From Gammaproteobacteria bacterium (GTDB lineage: Bacteria > Pseudomonadota > Gammaproteobacteria > HTCC5015): a DNA stretch of 5,757 nucleotides. The position numbers and the translations under genes are program-made. The DNA lies in contig JAHDBX010000133.1 in the NCBI GenBank assembly GCA_020630145.1, forward strand, positions 1 to 5,757. The letters run 5' to 3'. Below, one piece after another: positions 1-5,757 of this stretch. The notes beneath the pieces are model-generated. The model was not told the DNA's origin and searched no databases. It was given only the letters and a program-made list of their open reading frames with translations. Position 1 is the stretch's first letter, and the number at the start of each line of letters is the position of its first letter.

Positions 1-459
1 ATAGACATTAATAAGCTCCACAGACTCTACAAGCGGCCAAGTTTCACTCCCCCATGCGCCAGCATTCATCGCTAAAGCACCACCCACTGTGCCTGGTATA
101 CCCGCAAAAAACTCACCACCAACTAAGCCTGCTTTGGCTAATTTTCGCGCTAACTTTGCGCATGGCAAACCTGCTTCAGCATAAACTTTTTCACCCTTGA
201 TCTCTAAAGCATCTAACAAACCTGTCAATACAATAACTGTACCTTTAACACCACCATCACGAATCAGTATATTGCTACCTAAACCAATAAACGTAATATC
301 TTCATGCTGATGATCAGACACATACTGCAATAAATCATCACGACCAACAGGCTTATATAACTTTTCAGCATTGCCCCCAGCACGCCAAGAGTTATACTTT
401 TTCATTGGCTCATCAAGTAATAATGTGCCAGCATATTCTGTTGTTGAAGGCTTAAGCAT
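1..459 (-). CDS. murB: UDP-N-acetylenolpyruvoylglucosamine reductase MurB, N-terminal part (cut by left window edge)
   Basis: MurB is a cytoplasmic FAD enzyme that uses NADPH to reduce UDP-GlcNAc-enolpyruvate to UDP-MurNAc, the second committed step of peptidoglycan precursor synthesis. I translated 153 codons from the ATG at 459-457; the frame stays open to base 1. Visible FAD-domain motifs are NSWRAGG (residues 23-29), GLGSNILIRDGG (59-70) and EFFAGIPGTVGGALAMNAGA (116-135), followed by WGSETW. These are diagnostic of MurB. The family is usually about 290-340 residues, so roughly half is present and the C-terminal substrate-binding domain is outside the window. The start overlaps the end of murC by 8 bp. 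A short AGG at 468-466, 6 nt upstream, is a plausible ribosome binding site. A second ATG at 405-403 (residue 19) lies just before the NSWRAGG motif and is a less likely alternative start. The gene is probably cotranscribed and translationally coupled with murC. Confidence 0.95.
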   Translation of the reverse strand, partial: MLKPSTTEYAGTLLLDEPMKKYNSWRAGGNAEKLYKPVGRDDLLQYVSDHQHEDITFIGLGSNILIRDGGVKGTVIVLTGLLDALEIKGEKVYAEAGLPCAKLARKLAKAGLVGGEFFAGIPGTVGGALAMNAGAWGSETWPLVESVELINVY

Positions 460-1879
460 CATTAACCTGAACAAAGTTTTCTAAAAATATCTTGGGCAAT
501 TGACCAATACTTCCAGCCCCCATACTTAAAACAATATCGTTCTGCTGAACGACAACTGATAGACCTTCAACGATATCACTTATTTTTTCTATAAATACTG
601 GTTGCACTTTAGCCCGCGCTCTTATACCTGCAGCCAACGCGCGACCATCAGCATCATTATTATGTTTCTCACCAGCGGGATAAACTTCAGTTAGCAATAA
701 AACATCCGCTTCAGATAAAACCGAACAAAAATCATCAAACAAGTCAAACGTTCTTGAAAAACGATGCGGTTGAAAAATAACAACAATACGTTTCTCTGGC
801 CAGGCTGCTCTTGCAGCATCCATAGTGGCTTTTACTTCTTTAGGGTGATGACCATAATCATCAACTAATGTAAATACTTTGCTATTCGTTCTATATTGAC
901 CACAAATTTCAAAGCGGCGGCCTATACCTTCAAAATCAGCTAATGCTTTTTGTATAACCAACACATCTACATCTAACTGCAAAGCCAAACTAATCGCTGC
1001 CAAGGCATTTAAAATATTGTGTTTACCCGGTAAATTTAACGATATATCAAATTGCATTTTGTTTTCACAAACTACGGTAAATTCACTCTTGGTGTTAGTA
1101 AAAGATATATTCTCCGCTCTTATATCTGCATCTGCATCAATACCATACGTTAATATAGGTTTATGAATATCACCTAGCAGTGACTGTATATTTTCGTCAT
1201 CAGCACACAATATTGCCAAACCATAAAATGGAATATGATGAAGAAATTCTACAAACGCTTTTTTTAGCTGATCAAAATCATGGTTATAGGCAACTAAATG
1301 ATCAGCATCTATATTGGTTACTATTGATAATATAGGCTGCAAATGTAAGAAAGAAGCATCACTTTCATCAGCCTCAGCAACCAAATAATCACCTTTGCCT
1401 AACTTTGCGTTGCTGGCCGAGCTATTTAACTTTCCACCGATGACATAAGTAGGATCAAGGTCACCTGCCGATAAAATACTCGCTATTAAACTCGTTGTCG
1501 TTGTTTTACCATGGGTGCCGGCTACAGCTATGCCCTTTTTAAAACGCATAAGCTCTGCCAACATTTCCGCACGTCGTATTATTGGAATACGTTGCTCTTT
1601 AGCAGCAATGATTTCAGGGTTATTATGATCGATAGCGCTAGACACAACCAATACATCGACGTTATTAACATTTTCTTCTTGGTGTCCAATAAAAACGGGA
1701 ATACCTAAATTCAATAAGCGTTTTACTGCAATACTTTCTTTTATGTCTGAGCCTGATACGCTAAAGCCAAGTGAAAGCATAACCTCAGCTATACCACTCA
1801 TGCCCACACCACCTATACCAATAAAGTGAACATGCTTTACACGCTGCATTAAATTATTATTTTCTATACTCATATTCAT
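452..1879 (-). CDS. murC: UDP-N-acetylmuramate--L-alanine ligase MurC
   Basis: MurC is the cytoplasmic ATP-dependent ligase that attaches L-alanine to UDP-MurNAc, starting the stem peptide. The protein is 475 residues, normal for the family. Motifs in order are the N-terminal Rossmann UDP-binding segment GIGGVGMSGIAEV (21-33), the ATP P-loop GTHGKTTTT (121-129), EADESD (169-174), TNIDADHL (188-195), PGKHNILNALAA (284-295), GIGRRFE (318-324), DDYGHHPKEV (340-349, typical of MurC), QPHRFSRT (370-377) and the near-terminal GAGSIGQ (454-460). All three Mur ligase domains are intact. The ATG overlaps the murG stop as ATGA (1879-1876), and a strong GAGGAAAG site lies about 10 nt upstream, so I keep this start. 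Met3 and Met11 are alternatives, and Met11 (MQRVKHVHF) is closest to where the conserved sequence begins. The 3' end overlaps the murB start by 8 bp. Confidence 0.98.
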   Translation of the reverse strand: MNMSIENNNLMQRVKHVHFIGIGGVGMSGIAEVMLSLGFSVSGSDIKESIAVKRLLNLGIPVFIGHQEENVNNVDVLVVSSAIDHNNPEIIAAKEQRIPIIRRAEMLAELMRFKKGIAVAGTHGKTTTTSLIASILSAGDLDPTYVIGGKLNSSASNAKLGKGDYLVAEADESDASFLHLQPILSIVTNIDADHLVAYNHDFDQLKKAFVEFLHHIPFYGLAILCADDENIQSLLGDIHKPILTYGIDADADIRAENISFTNTKSEFTVVCENKMQFDISLNLPGKHNILNALAAISLALQLDVDVLVIQKALADFEGIGRRFEICGQYRTNSKVFTLVDDYGHHPKEVKATMDAARAAWPEKRIVVIFQPHRFSRTFDLFDDFCSVLSEADVLLLTEVYPAGEKHNNDADGRALAAGIRARAKVQPVFIEKISDIVEGLSVVVQQNDIVLSMGAGSIGQLPKIFLENFVQVNDA

Positions 1880-2943
1880 ACACTACTTTCCTCAATACAA
1901 ATATCAGCAATATTTTTCACGGCAAGTGGCTTTGCAGCTTTTTGCATACTTTCACTCATTTCAACTAGTATCTTTTTATCTTTTGTTATTGCTTTAATTT
2001 CTTCAGCTAGTGATGTAGCAGTCAAATCACGTTCAGCAAGTATTTTAGCGCCGCCCATATCAACCAAAGCTTTAGCATTTAAAGTTTGATGATCATCAAT
2101 AGCATAAGGATAAGGCACGAAAATAGCTGGCACACCACTTATAGATAACTCTGCTACCGTCATTGCACCTGATCGACAAATAGCAATATCGGCCCACTCG
2201 TAAGCAGCATGCATATCTTCTATATAAGGTATAACATCAGCTTTAACACCTGCTTCGTCATATGCAGACTGTGCTACAGCTAAATGCTTTTCGCCACATT
2301 GATGCTTAACATGCAGCTCATTTTTTAACAAAGCTAAAGCTTGGGGCGTCATTTTATTTAAAGCTTGAGCGCCTAAACTACCACCCAGCACGAGGATATT
2401 TAACGCGTCATTCAAATCAGTTTTACGTCTAGATACTTTTGCAATTTCTTTTCTTACAGGGTTACCGATTAATTGATATTTTTTACTTTTCTCAAAAGTA
2501 TTCTCAAATGAAAACAATACTTTGCTAGCAAAAAAACGTAAAACATTATTTGCGGTTCCAGCAACAGCGTTTTGTTCATGAATAACCAAGGGTTTACCTA
2601 ACAAGGCAGACATTAGCCCACCAGGCACCGTTACAAAACCACCCATACCTAATACTGCATCAGGTTTAATACGCAGTAGGACCTTTAAAGCTTGAGCACA
2701 TGACTTTACTATATTAAATGGCGCCATTATAAGTTGCTTAAGGCTTTTGCCTCGCACACCTTTTATATCTAACCATTCAATGTCATAGCCTGCTTGAGGC
2801 ACGACCTTATGCTCCAAACCTTGTTTGGTTCCTAGCCACACAATATTCCAGCCCATTTCAGATAAGTAATCAGCGACAGATAAAGCGGGATAGATATGTC
2901 CACCTGTACCACCAGCCATGACTAACAAGGTTTTACCACTCAT
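1876..2943 (-). CDS. murG: Lipid II synthase: undecaprenyl-PP-MurNAc-pentapeptide GlcNAc transferase MurG
   Basis: MurG transfers GlcNAc from UDP-GlcNAc to lipid I to form lipid II on the inner face of the cytoplasmic membrane. It is a peripheral GT-B fold glycosyltransferase. The protein is 355 residues, matching the family. The N-terminal acceptor domain shows GGTGGHIYPA (11-20), with the conserved His at 16, then GMGGFVTVPGG (99-109) and HEQNAVAG (122-129). GNPVR (160-164) marks the interdomain region. The C-terminal donor domain shows GGSLGAQ (187-193), YIEDM (240-244), RSGAMTVAEL (257-266), whose Glu265 is expected to contact the UDP-GlcNAc ribose, and PYPYAIDDHQTLNA (277-290). The start overlaps the ftsW stop as ATGA (2943-2940), with GAGGG at 2955-2951, 7 nt upstream, as ribosome binding site. 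The 3' end overlaps murC by 4 bp. No unusual residue was seen at the main motifs. Confidence 0.98.
   Translation of the reverse strand: MSGKTLLVMAGGTGGHIYPALSVADYLSEMGWNIVWLGTKQGLEHKVVPQAGYDIEWLDIKGVRGKSLKQLIMAPFNIVKSCAQALKVLLRIKPDAVLGMGGFVTVPGGLMSALLGKPLVIHEQNAVAGTANNVLRFFASKVLFSFENTFEKSKKYQLIGNPVRKEIAKVSRRKTDLNDALNILVLGGSLGAQALNKMTPQALALLKNELHVKHQCGEKHLAVAQSAYDEAGVKADVIPYIEDMHAAYEWADIAICRSGAMTVAELSISGVPAIFVPYPYAIDDHQTLNAKALVDMGGAKILAERDLTATSLAEEIKAITKDKKILVEMSESMQKAAKPLAVKNIADICIEESSV
1886..1893 (-). promoter_or_regulatory. Ribosome binding site of murC (decides the start)
   Basis: The minus strand reads GAGGAAAG at 1893-1886, a strong Shine-Dalgarno sequence inside the 3' end of murG. The core GAGG lies 10 nt before the ATG at 1879-1877 and 16 nt before the ATG of Met3. 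This favours the first Met, which also gives the ATGA overlap with murG. Met11, the closest to the conserved region, has no comparable site at the right spacing. Confidence 0.65.
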
Positions 2944-4139
2944 TTAGCCACCCTCTTCTTTTTAGACTTAAGGGTGGGTTGTGTATTTTCGTATGAAATA
3001 CGCATAACTAATACGATACTGACTAACATAACAATCATACTGCTGCCGCCTGCACTCATTAATGGTAGCGTCAAACCTTTAGTTGGCAACAAGCCCATGT
3101 TGACACCAAAATTAATAAATACTTGCACCATAAACCAACAGGCTATGCCATAGGCCATATATGCATTGAACATTTTTTCATTGACCGCCGATTGTTTTGC
3201 AATCATAAAAATACGCATAATTAACATTACAAAAAGTAGCAAGATAATAATAACGCCAATTGCTCCAAGCTCTTCCGCAATAATGGCTAAGAGAAAATCA
3301 TTATAGGCTTCTGGCAAGTAAAAGAGTTTTTGCACACTGCCACCCAAACCAACACCTGTTACACCACCACTGCCAAAAGCAATAAGCGACTGTGTTAACT
3401 GAAATCCACTATTAAACGGGTCAGCCCAAGGATCCATAAATGTTGTAATACGGCGCATTCTATACGCAGATGTTATAATGAGCAGCGTAAAAGTACCGGC
3501 CATGGTTAACGAAAACAGTATAAATTGAAGTAAGTTTACACCTGCAATAAACAGCATAAACATAACAACAACAAACAGTACAAAGGTTGCACCAAAGTCA
3601 GGTTGCATAATCAATAATAAAGCCGCCAAGGAAAAAATAAATATTGGTTTTAATAAACCTGAAAACTTCGCATGCAACTCTTGATTACGACGTAATAAGT
3701 AGCCTGCCATATACATAATGAAAAATAATCGTGCCGGTTCAGATACTTGCAAACGAATAAAACCTAGATCCAACCAACGCCTAGCACCATTTACTGTTTT
3801 ACCTAAATAAGGCAACAATACAATTAGCAGCAGAAACAAACCTAGCATTAATAGATACGGACTAGACTTATACCAAACTGACATAGGAATTTTATAAACA
3901 CAAAAACCTATCACTGCAGCCATTAAAAAATAAATGGTTTGCTTTTGCAGCAAATAAAAAGGCTGCCCTGTTAACTTATAAATAACATCTACAGAAGAAG
4001 AAAATACAGATATTAAGCCTACACCTACTATTACCAGCGTTAACATAAGCAAAGGTATATCAAGCCCTGGTAAAACATCGTTACTTGCCTTGTTAGCACC
4101 TAGGGTTACCACGCCTCGACGTCCTGCTACGCTACTCAT
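2940..4139 (-). CDS. ftsW: Septal peptidoglycan glycosyltransferase FtsW (SEDS family)
   Basis: FtsW is the integral-membrane SEDS glycosyltransferase that polymerises lipid II at the division site together with the transpeptidase FtsI. The protein is 399 residues: a short cytoplasmic N-terminus, about ten hydrophobic helices (roughly 26-48, 66-83, 94-111, 134-150, 163-179, 182-200, 203-225, 282-312, 326-350, 358-382) and a basic C-terminal tail (KSKKKR, 391-396). Family motifs are NGARRWLDLG (117-126), QVSEPARL (131-138), QPDFGAT (179-185), the large periplasmic loop with GVGLGGSVQKLFYLPEA (262-278), the acidic residue after it (Asp281, aligned with the proposed catalytic Asp of SEDS enzymes), AEELG (288-292), LPTKGLTLPL (351-360) and GGSS (364-367). 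The usual HTDF reads YNDF here, and the usual SYGGSS reads SAGGSS. The position between murD and murG favours FtsW over RodA. The start overlaps murD by ATGA, with GGAG at 4150-4147, 7 nt upstream. Confidence 0.97.
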   Translation of the reverse strand: MSSVAGRRGVVTLGANKASNDVLPGLDIPLLMLTLVIVGVGLISVFSSSVDVIYKLTGQPFYLLQKQTIYFLMAAVIGFCVYKIPMSVWYKSSPYLLMLGLFLLLIVLLPYLGKTVNGARRWLDLGFIRLQVSEPARLFFIMYMAGYLLRRNQELHAKFSGLLKPIFIFSLAALLLIMQPDFGATFVLFVVVMFMLFIAGVNLLQFILFSLTMAGTFTLLIITSAYRMRRITTFMDPWADPFNSGFQLTQSLIAFGSGGVTGVGLGGSVQKLFYLPEAYNDFLLAIIAEELGAIGVIIILLLFVMLIMRIFMIAKQSAVNEKMFNAYMAYGIACWFMVQVFINFGVNMGLLPTKGLTLPLMSAGGSSMIVMLVSIVLVMRISYENTQPTLKSKKKRVAK

Positions 4140-5464
4140 ACCGCAACTCCAGTAACCAAACGCTTGAAGTCGTCACCGCGTTGCTCATAACTTGAATACA
4201 TATCTAAACTTGCACAAGCAGGAGAAAGCAATACCGTGTCGCCCTTGGCACAAAGGCTTTTCGCAACATTAACGGCTTCTGCCATATTATTTACTGTTAC
4301 AACATTCACTTTGCTTTCAACAAAGGAACGAATAAAGTCTGCATCTTCTCCTAATAAAATAATATTTTTTACATAGGCAGGTATATCATTAGCAAACTGT
4401 GTGAAATCAACACCTTTAGCCTGACCACCCATAATGATGTGCAATGGTTTTTGAATACTGTGCATAGCTGCTGATGCAGCACCAACATTGGTTGCTTTTG
4501 AGTCATTGATCCATGCTACACCATCAATTTCACTAACTAACTCACAGCGATGGGGCAAACCAGAAAAATGACTTATTACATCAATGAAAGCACGACAATC
4601 CAAATCAATTGCTTTTGCTATAGATAAGGCTGCCAATATATTTTGATAATTGTGCATACCCCGCAACTGAAATTGCTCAGCCTTAGCAACGATTTCACCA
4701 TCTATATAAAAGGCGGCATCCTGTAATGAGTAATAAACATTCGCTGTAGCATCATGCAAAGAAAAGGTAATAGCATCTTTACTTCCAACTCCATACATAC
4801 CTTTACATATTGCATCGTCTAGATTAATCACTTTTACTTTTGCGTTGTTATATATAGATGCTTTGCTACTGATGTAATCATTAAAAGAGTCATAACGATC
4901 CAAGTGGTCTTCTGTAACATTTAATACAACCGCCACATCCAAAGCCACGTTATTACTTATATCTAATTGAAAACTTGACAGTTCAAGCACATAAATATCT
5001 TTTTCTTTTTCAGCCAACAAAGTCAAAGCAGCGGTGCCAATATTGCCGCCCACCGCGGAACTGTAACTCAAACCCTGCAAAGCATAGCCAAACAACGCTG
5101 TTAACGTTGTTTTACCATTAGAGCCAGTTATACCAATCACTCTTGCATCAATTGACGAAACAAATAAGTCAATATCTCCTTTTATTGGTATATCTTTATT
5201 TTTAGCGGCCTGAATAAAATCATGTCGGGTATCAACACCTGGACTCACAAGCAATTGTTGGTATTCATCTAATAAAACATGATCTAGGTCACCCAGATAA
5301 AACTTTGCACCTTTTTCTGCATAAGCACGTTCAAATTCATTAATAGCAGCTGGTTGTGTGCGTGTATCAGCAAAATCAAAGCTCATATCATTTGCCAGCA
5401 AATATTCTGCAAATGAATGCCCTGTTTTACCCATACCCACTATTAATGACTTATAACTATTCAT
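4136..5464 (-). CDS. murD: UDP-N-acetylmuramoyl-L-alanine--D-glutamate ligase MurD
   Basis: MurD is the cytoplasmic ATP-dependent ligase that adds D-glutamate to UDP-MurNAc-L-Ala. The protein is 442 residues, normal for the family. Motifs in order are the N-terminal nucleotide-fold loop GMGKTGHS (10-17), the ATP P-loop GITGSNGKTT (111-120), ELSSFQL (160-166), NVTEDHLDRY (182-191), Lys201 in SSKASIY (candidate carbamylated lysine by position), GMHNYQNILAAL (269-280), GLPHRCE (302-308), NDSKATN (320-326), GGQAKGVDF (346-354) and LLSPACASLDMYSSYEQRGD (412-431), which is characteristic of MurD. The start ATG shares its A with the TGA stop of the mraY remnant (TGATG, 5466-5462). No clear Shine-Dalgarno sequence precedes it, suggesting that translation originally depended on coupling to mraY. 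Because mraY is cut away here, that coupling may no longer work as it did. The 3' end overlaps ftsW by 4 bp. Confidence 0.98.
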   Translation of the reverse strand: MNSYKSLIVGMGKTGHSFAEYLLANDMSFDFADTRTQPAAINEFERAYAEKGAKFYLGDLDHVLLDEYQQLLVSPGVDTRHDFIQAAKNKDIPIKGDIDLFVSSIDARVIGITGSNGKTTLTALFGYALQGLSYSSAVGGNIGTAALTLLAEKEKDIYVLELSSFQLDISNNVALDVAVVLNVTEDHLDRYDSFNDYISSKASIYNNAKVKVINLDDAICKGMYGVGSKDAITFSLHDATANVYYSLQDAAFYIDGEIVAKAEQFQLRGMHNYQNILAALSIAKAIDLDCRAFIDVISHFSGLPHRCELVSEIDGVAWINDSKATNVGAASAAMHSIQKPLHIIMGGQAKGVDFTQFANDIPAYVKNIILLGEDADFIRSFVESKVNVVTVNNMAEAVNVAKSLCAKGDTVLLSPACASLDMYSSYEQRGDDFKRLVTGVAV

Positions 5465-5529
5465 CAGCGAATCTTAAGCGTAGCCAAACCAATTAAAACC
5501 AACAAAACAGTGATAATCCAAAAAAAAAC
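5464..5529 (-). pseudogene. mraY: Severed 3' end of mraY (last ~21 codons only)
   Basis: On the minus strand, the frame ending in the TGA at 5466-5464 reads FWIITVLLVLIGLATLKIR. This closely resembles the C-terminal membrane helix of phospho-MurNAc-pentapeptide transferase MraY; from memory, the E. coli protein ends FWIISLMLVLIGLATLKVR. MraY makes lipid I and normally sits directly upstream of murD, exactly where this fragment lies. Its stop overlaps the murD start by one base, as expected of an intact mraY-murD junction. Upstream of the Phe codon at 5523-5521 the similarity ends: an Arg codon is expected before Phe, but TTT and then GTT are found, followed by an in-frame TAA at 5532-5530 that is the stop of the neighbouring transporter gene. 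The rest of MraY, about 340 residues, is absent from the window. The fragment is too short to function and has no start codon. It reflects either a genomic breakpoint or an assembly chimera. Confidence 0.87.
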
Positions 5530-5757
5530 TTACTTATCCGCAAAAAAAGCACTTTGGAAGTCGACTCCTCCAAAGTGAGTGTATTTCACCCCCGAGAGAC
5601 GAGGATTCTTAACACAAAAGTTTTTCTTATTGAAAAGAGGAATAATAGGTGCTGCATTCATGATCATCTCTTCTGCAGCATCTAAAAGCAACTTCCTCTT
5701 TTTTAAATCCACTTCATGCACTGCTTTTTTCATGATCTGTTGATACCTTGAATCTTC
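5530..5757 (-). CDS. ABC transporter peptide/solute-binding protein, C-terminal end (cut by right window edge)
   Basis: The frame is open from base 5757 to the TAA at 5532-5530, giving 75 residues of a C-terminus. The ATG at 5733-5731 is internal; upstream codons (EDSRYQQI) continue the same frame, so this is a partial gene rather than a 67-residue protein. The pattern LLLDAAEEMIMNAAPIIPLF, then a basic stretch, NPRLSGVKYT and a closing GGVDFQSAFF is typical of the end of family 5 extracellular solute-binding proteins (OppA/DppA type). In those proteins an AE-x-I-hydrophobic stretch and P-I-x-P-L-F lead into a final strand with VDF. They bind peptides, nickel or other small ligands outside the inner membrane and deliver them to an ABC permease. 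The ligand cannot be told from this piece. The gene is not a normal dcw member, and its stop falls right at the mraY breakpoint. GC content is about 38%, like the neighbours, so composition gives no sign of a foreign source. Confidence 0.72.
   Translation of the reverse strand, partial: EDSRYQQIMKKAVHEVDLKKRKLLLDAAEEMIMNAAPIIPLFNKKNFCVKNPRLSGVKYTHFGGVDFQSAFFADK
5542..5577 (-). terminator. Terminator-like hairpin plus T run inside the 3' end of the solute-binding protein gene
   Basis: On the minus strand, CACTTTGGA (5577-5569) and TCCAAAGTG (5558-5550) form a perfect 9-bp inverted repeat with a 10-nt loop. One C and then seven T (5548-5542) follow. This is the layout of a Rho-independent terminator, although the stem has only 4 G-C pairs of 9 and lies inside coding sequence, ending about 10 nt before the TAA. 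The T run also encodes Phe-Phe (GCT TTT TTT). A second T run of nine (5528-5520) follows the stop. It may be a genuine terminator or a chance result of the codons. Confidence 0.4.

Noticed and set aside
1511..1708. Plus-strand open frame of 65 codons
   Set aside because: It lies wholly inside murC on the opposite strand, shows no recognisable motif, and murC is fully supported by its own motifs. It is a shadow frame.
5470..5510. A possible promoter for murD, with TTGTTG and TACGCT separated by 17 bp on the minus strand
   Set aside because: Each box matches the consensus at only about 3 of 6 positions, and the bases are explained by the mraY C-terminal codons.
5530..5733. A separate small protein of 67 residues starting at the ATG at 5733
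   Set aside because: The frame is open upstream to the window edge and those codons fit a longer solute-binding protein, so the ATG is internal.
5530..5757. Recent horizontal transfer of the transporter fragment
   Set aside because: Its GC content (about 38% by count of 5541-5757) is like the rest of the window, and no insertion sequence, inverted repeat pair, target duplication, tRNA or integrase is visible near the join.
1..5757. A hidden novel system such as a defence, toxin-antitoxin, CRISPR or RNA element
   Set aside because: Almost every base is accounted for by overlapping cell-wall genes. No repeat array, RNA gene or unexplained gene-sized gap was seen on either strand.

Overview
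The window is a tightly packed, entirely minus-strand stretch of the division and cell wall (dcw) gene cluster. Its low GC content (roughly 38% where I counted), the protein motifs and the gene order (mraY end)-murD-ftsW-murG-murC-murB point to a gammaproteobacterium, or a close proteobacterial relative. Having murB directly after murC is a common proteobacterial arrangement that E. coli lacks. I cannot name the genus from sequence alone.

Layout, read right to left in the direction of transcription: (1) 5757-5530 is the 3' end of a gene for a dipeptide/oligopeptide-type ABC transporter solute-binding protein, cut by the window edge. (2) 5529-5464 is only the last ~21 codons of mraY, a severed 3' scar that still ends in a TGATG overlap with murD. 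(3) murD, ftsW, murG and murC are complete. They are joined by 4-bp ATGA stop/start overlaps, and murC overlaps murB by 8 bp. (4) murB runs off the left edge with its N-terminal 153 codons present. There is no gene-free stretch over 70 bp and no plus-strand gene that I believe.

The genes form one pathway. MurB with MurA (not in the window) makes UDP-MurNAc. MurC adds L-Ala and MurD adds D-Glu. MraY would move the finished UDP-MurNAc-pentapeptide onto undecaprenyl phosphate, MurG adds GlcNAc to make lipid II, and FtsW polymerises lipid II at the septum.

The one real anomaly is the junction at about 5521-5530. The normal upstream neighbour of murD, mraY, is replaced after about 20 residues by an unrelated transporter gene, and the join lies in a 9-nt T run on the coding strand. 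It is either a true rearrangement, which would require mraY elsewhere in the genome, or an assembly or amplification chimera. A terminator-like hairpin lies just upstream of the junction, inside the transporter gene's 3' coding end. I found no mobile element, CRISPR array, RNA gene or novel multi-gene system.
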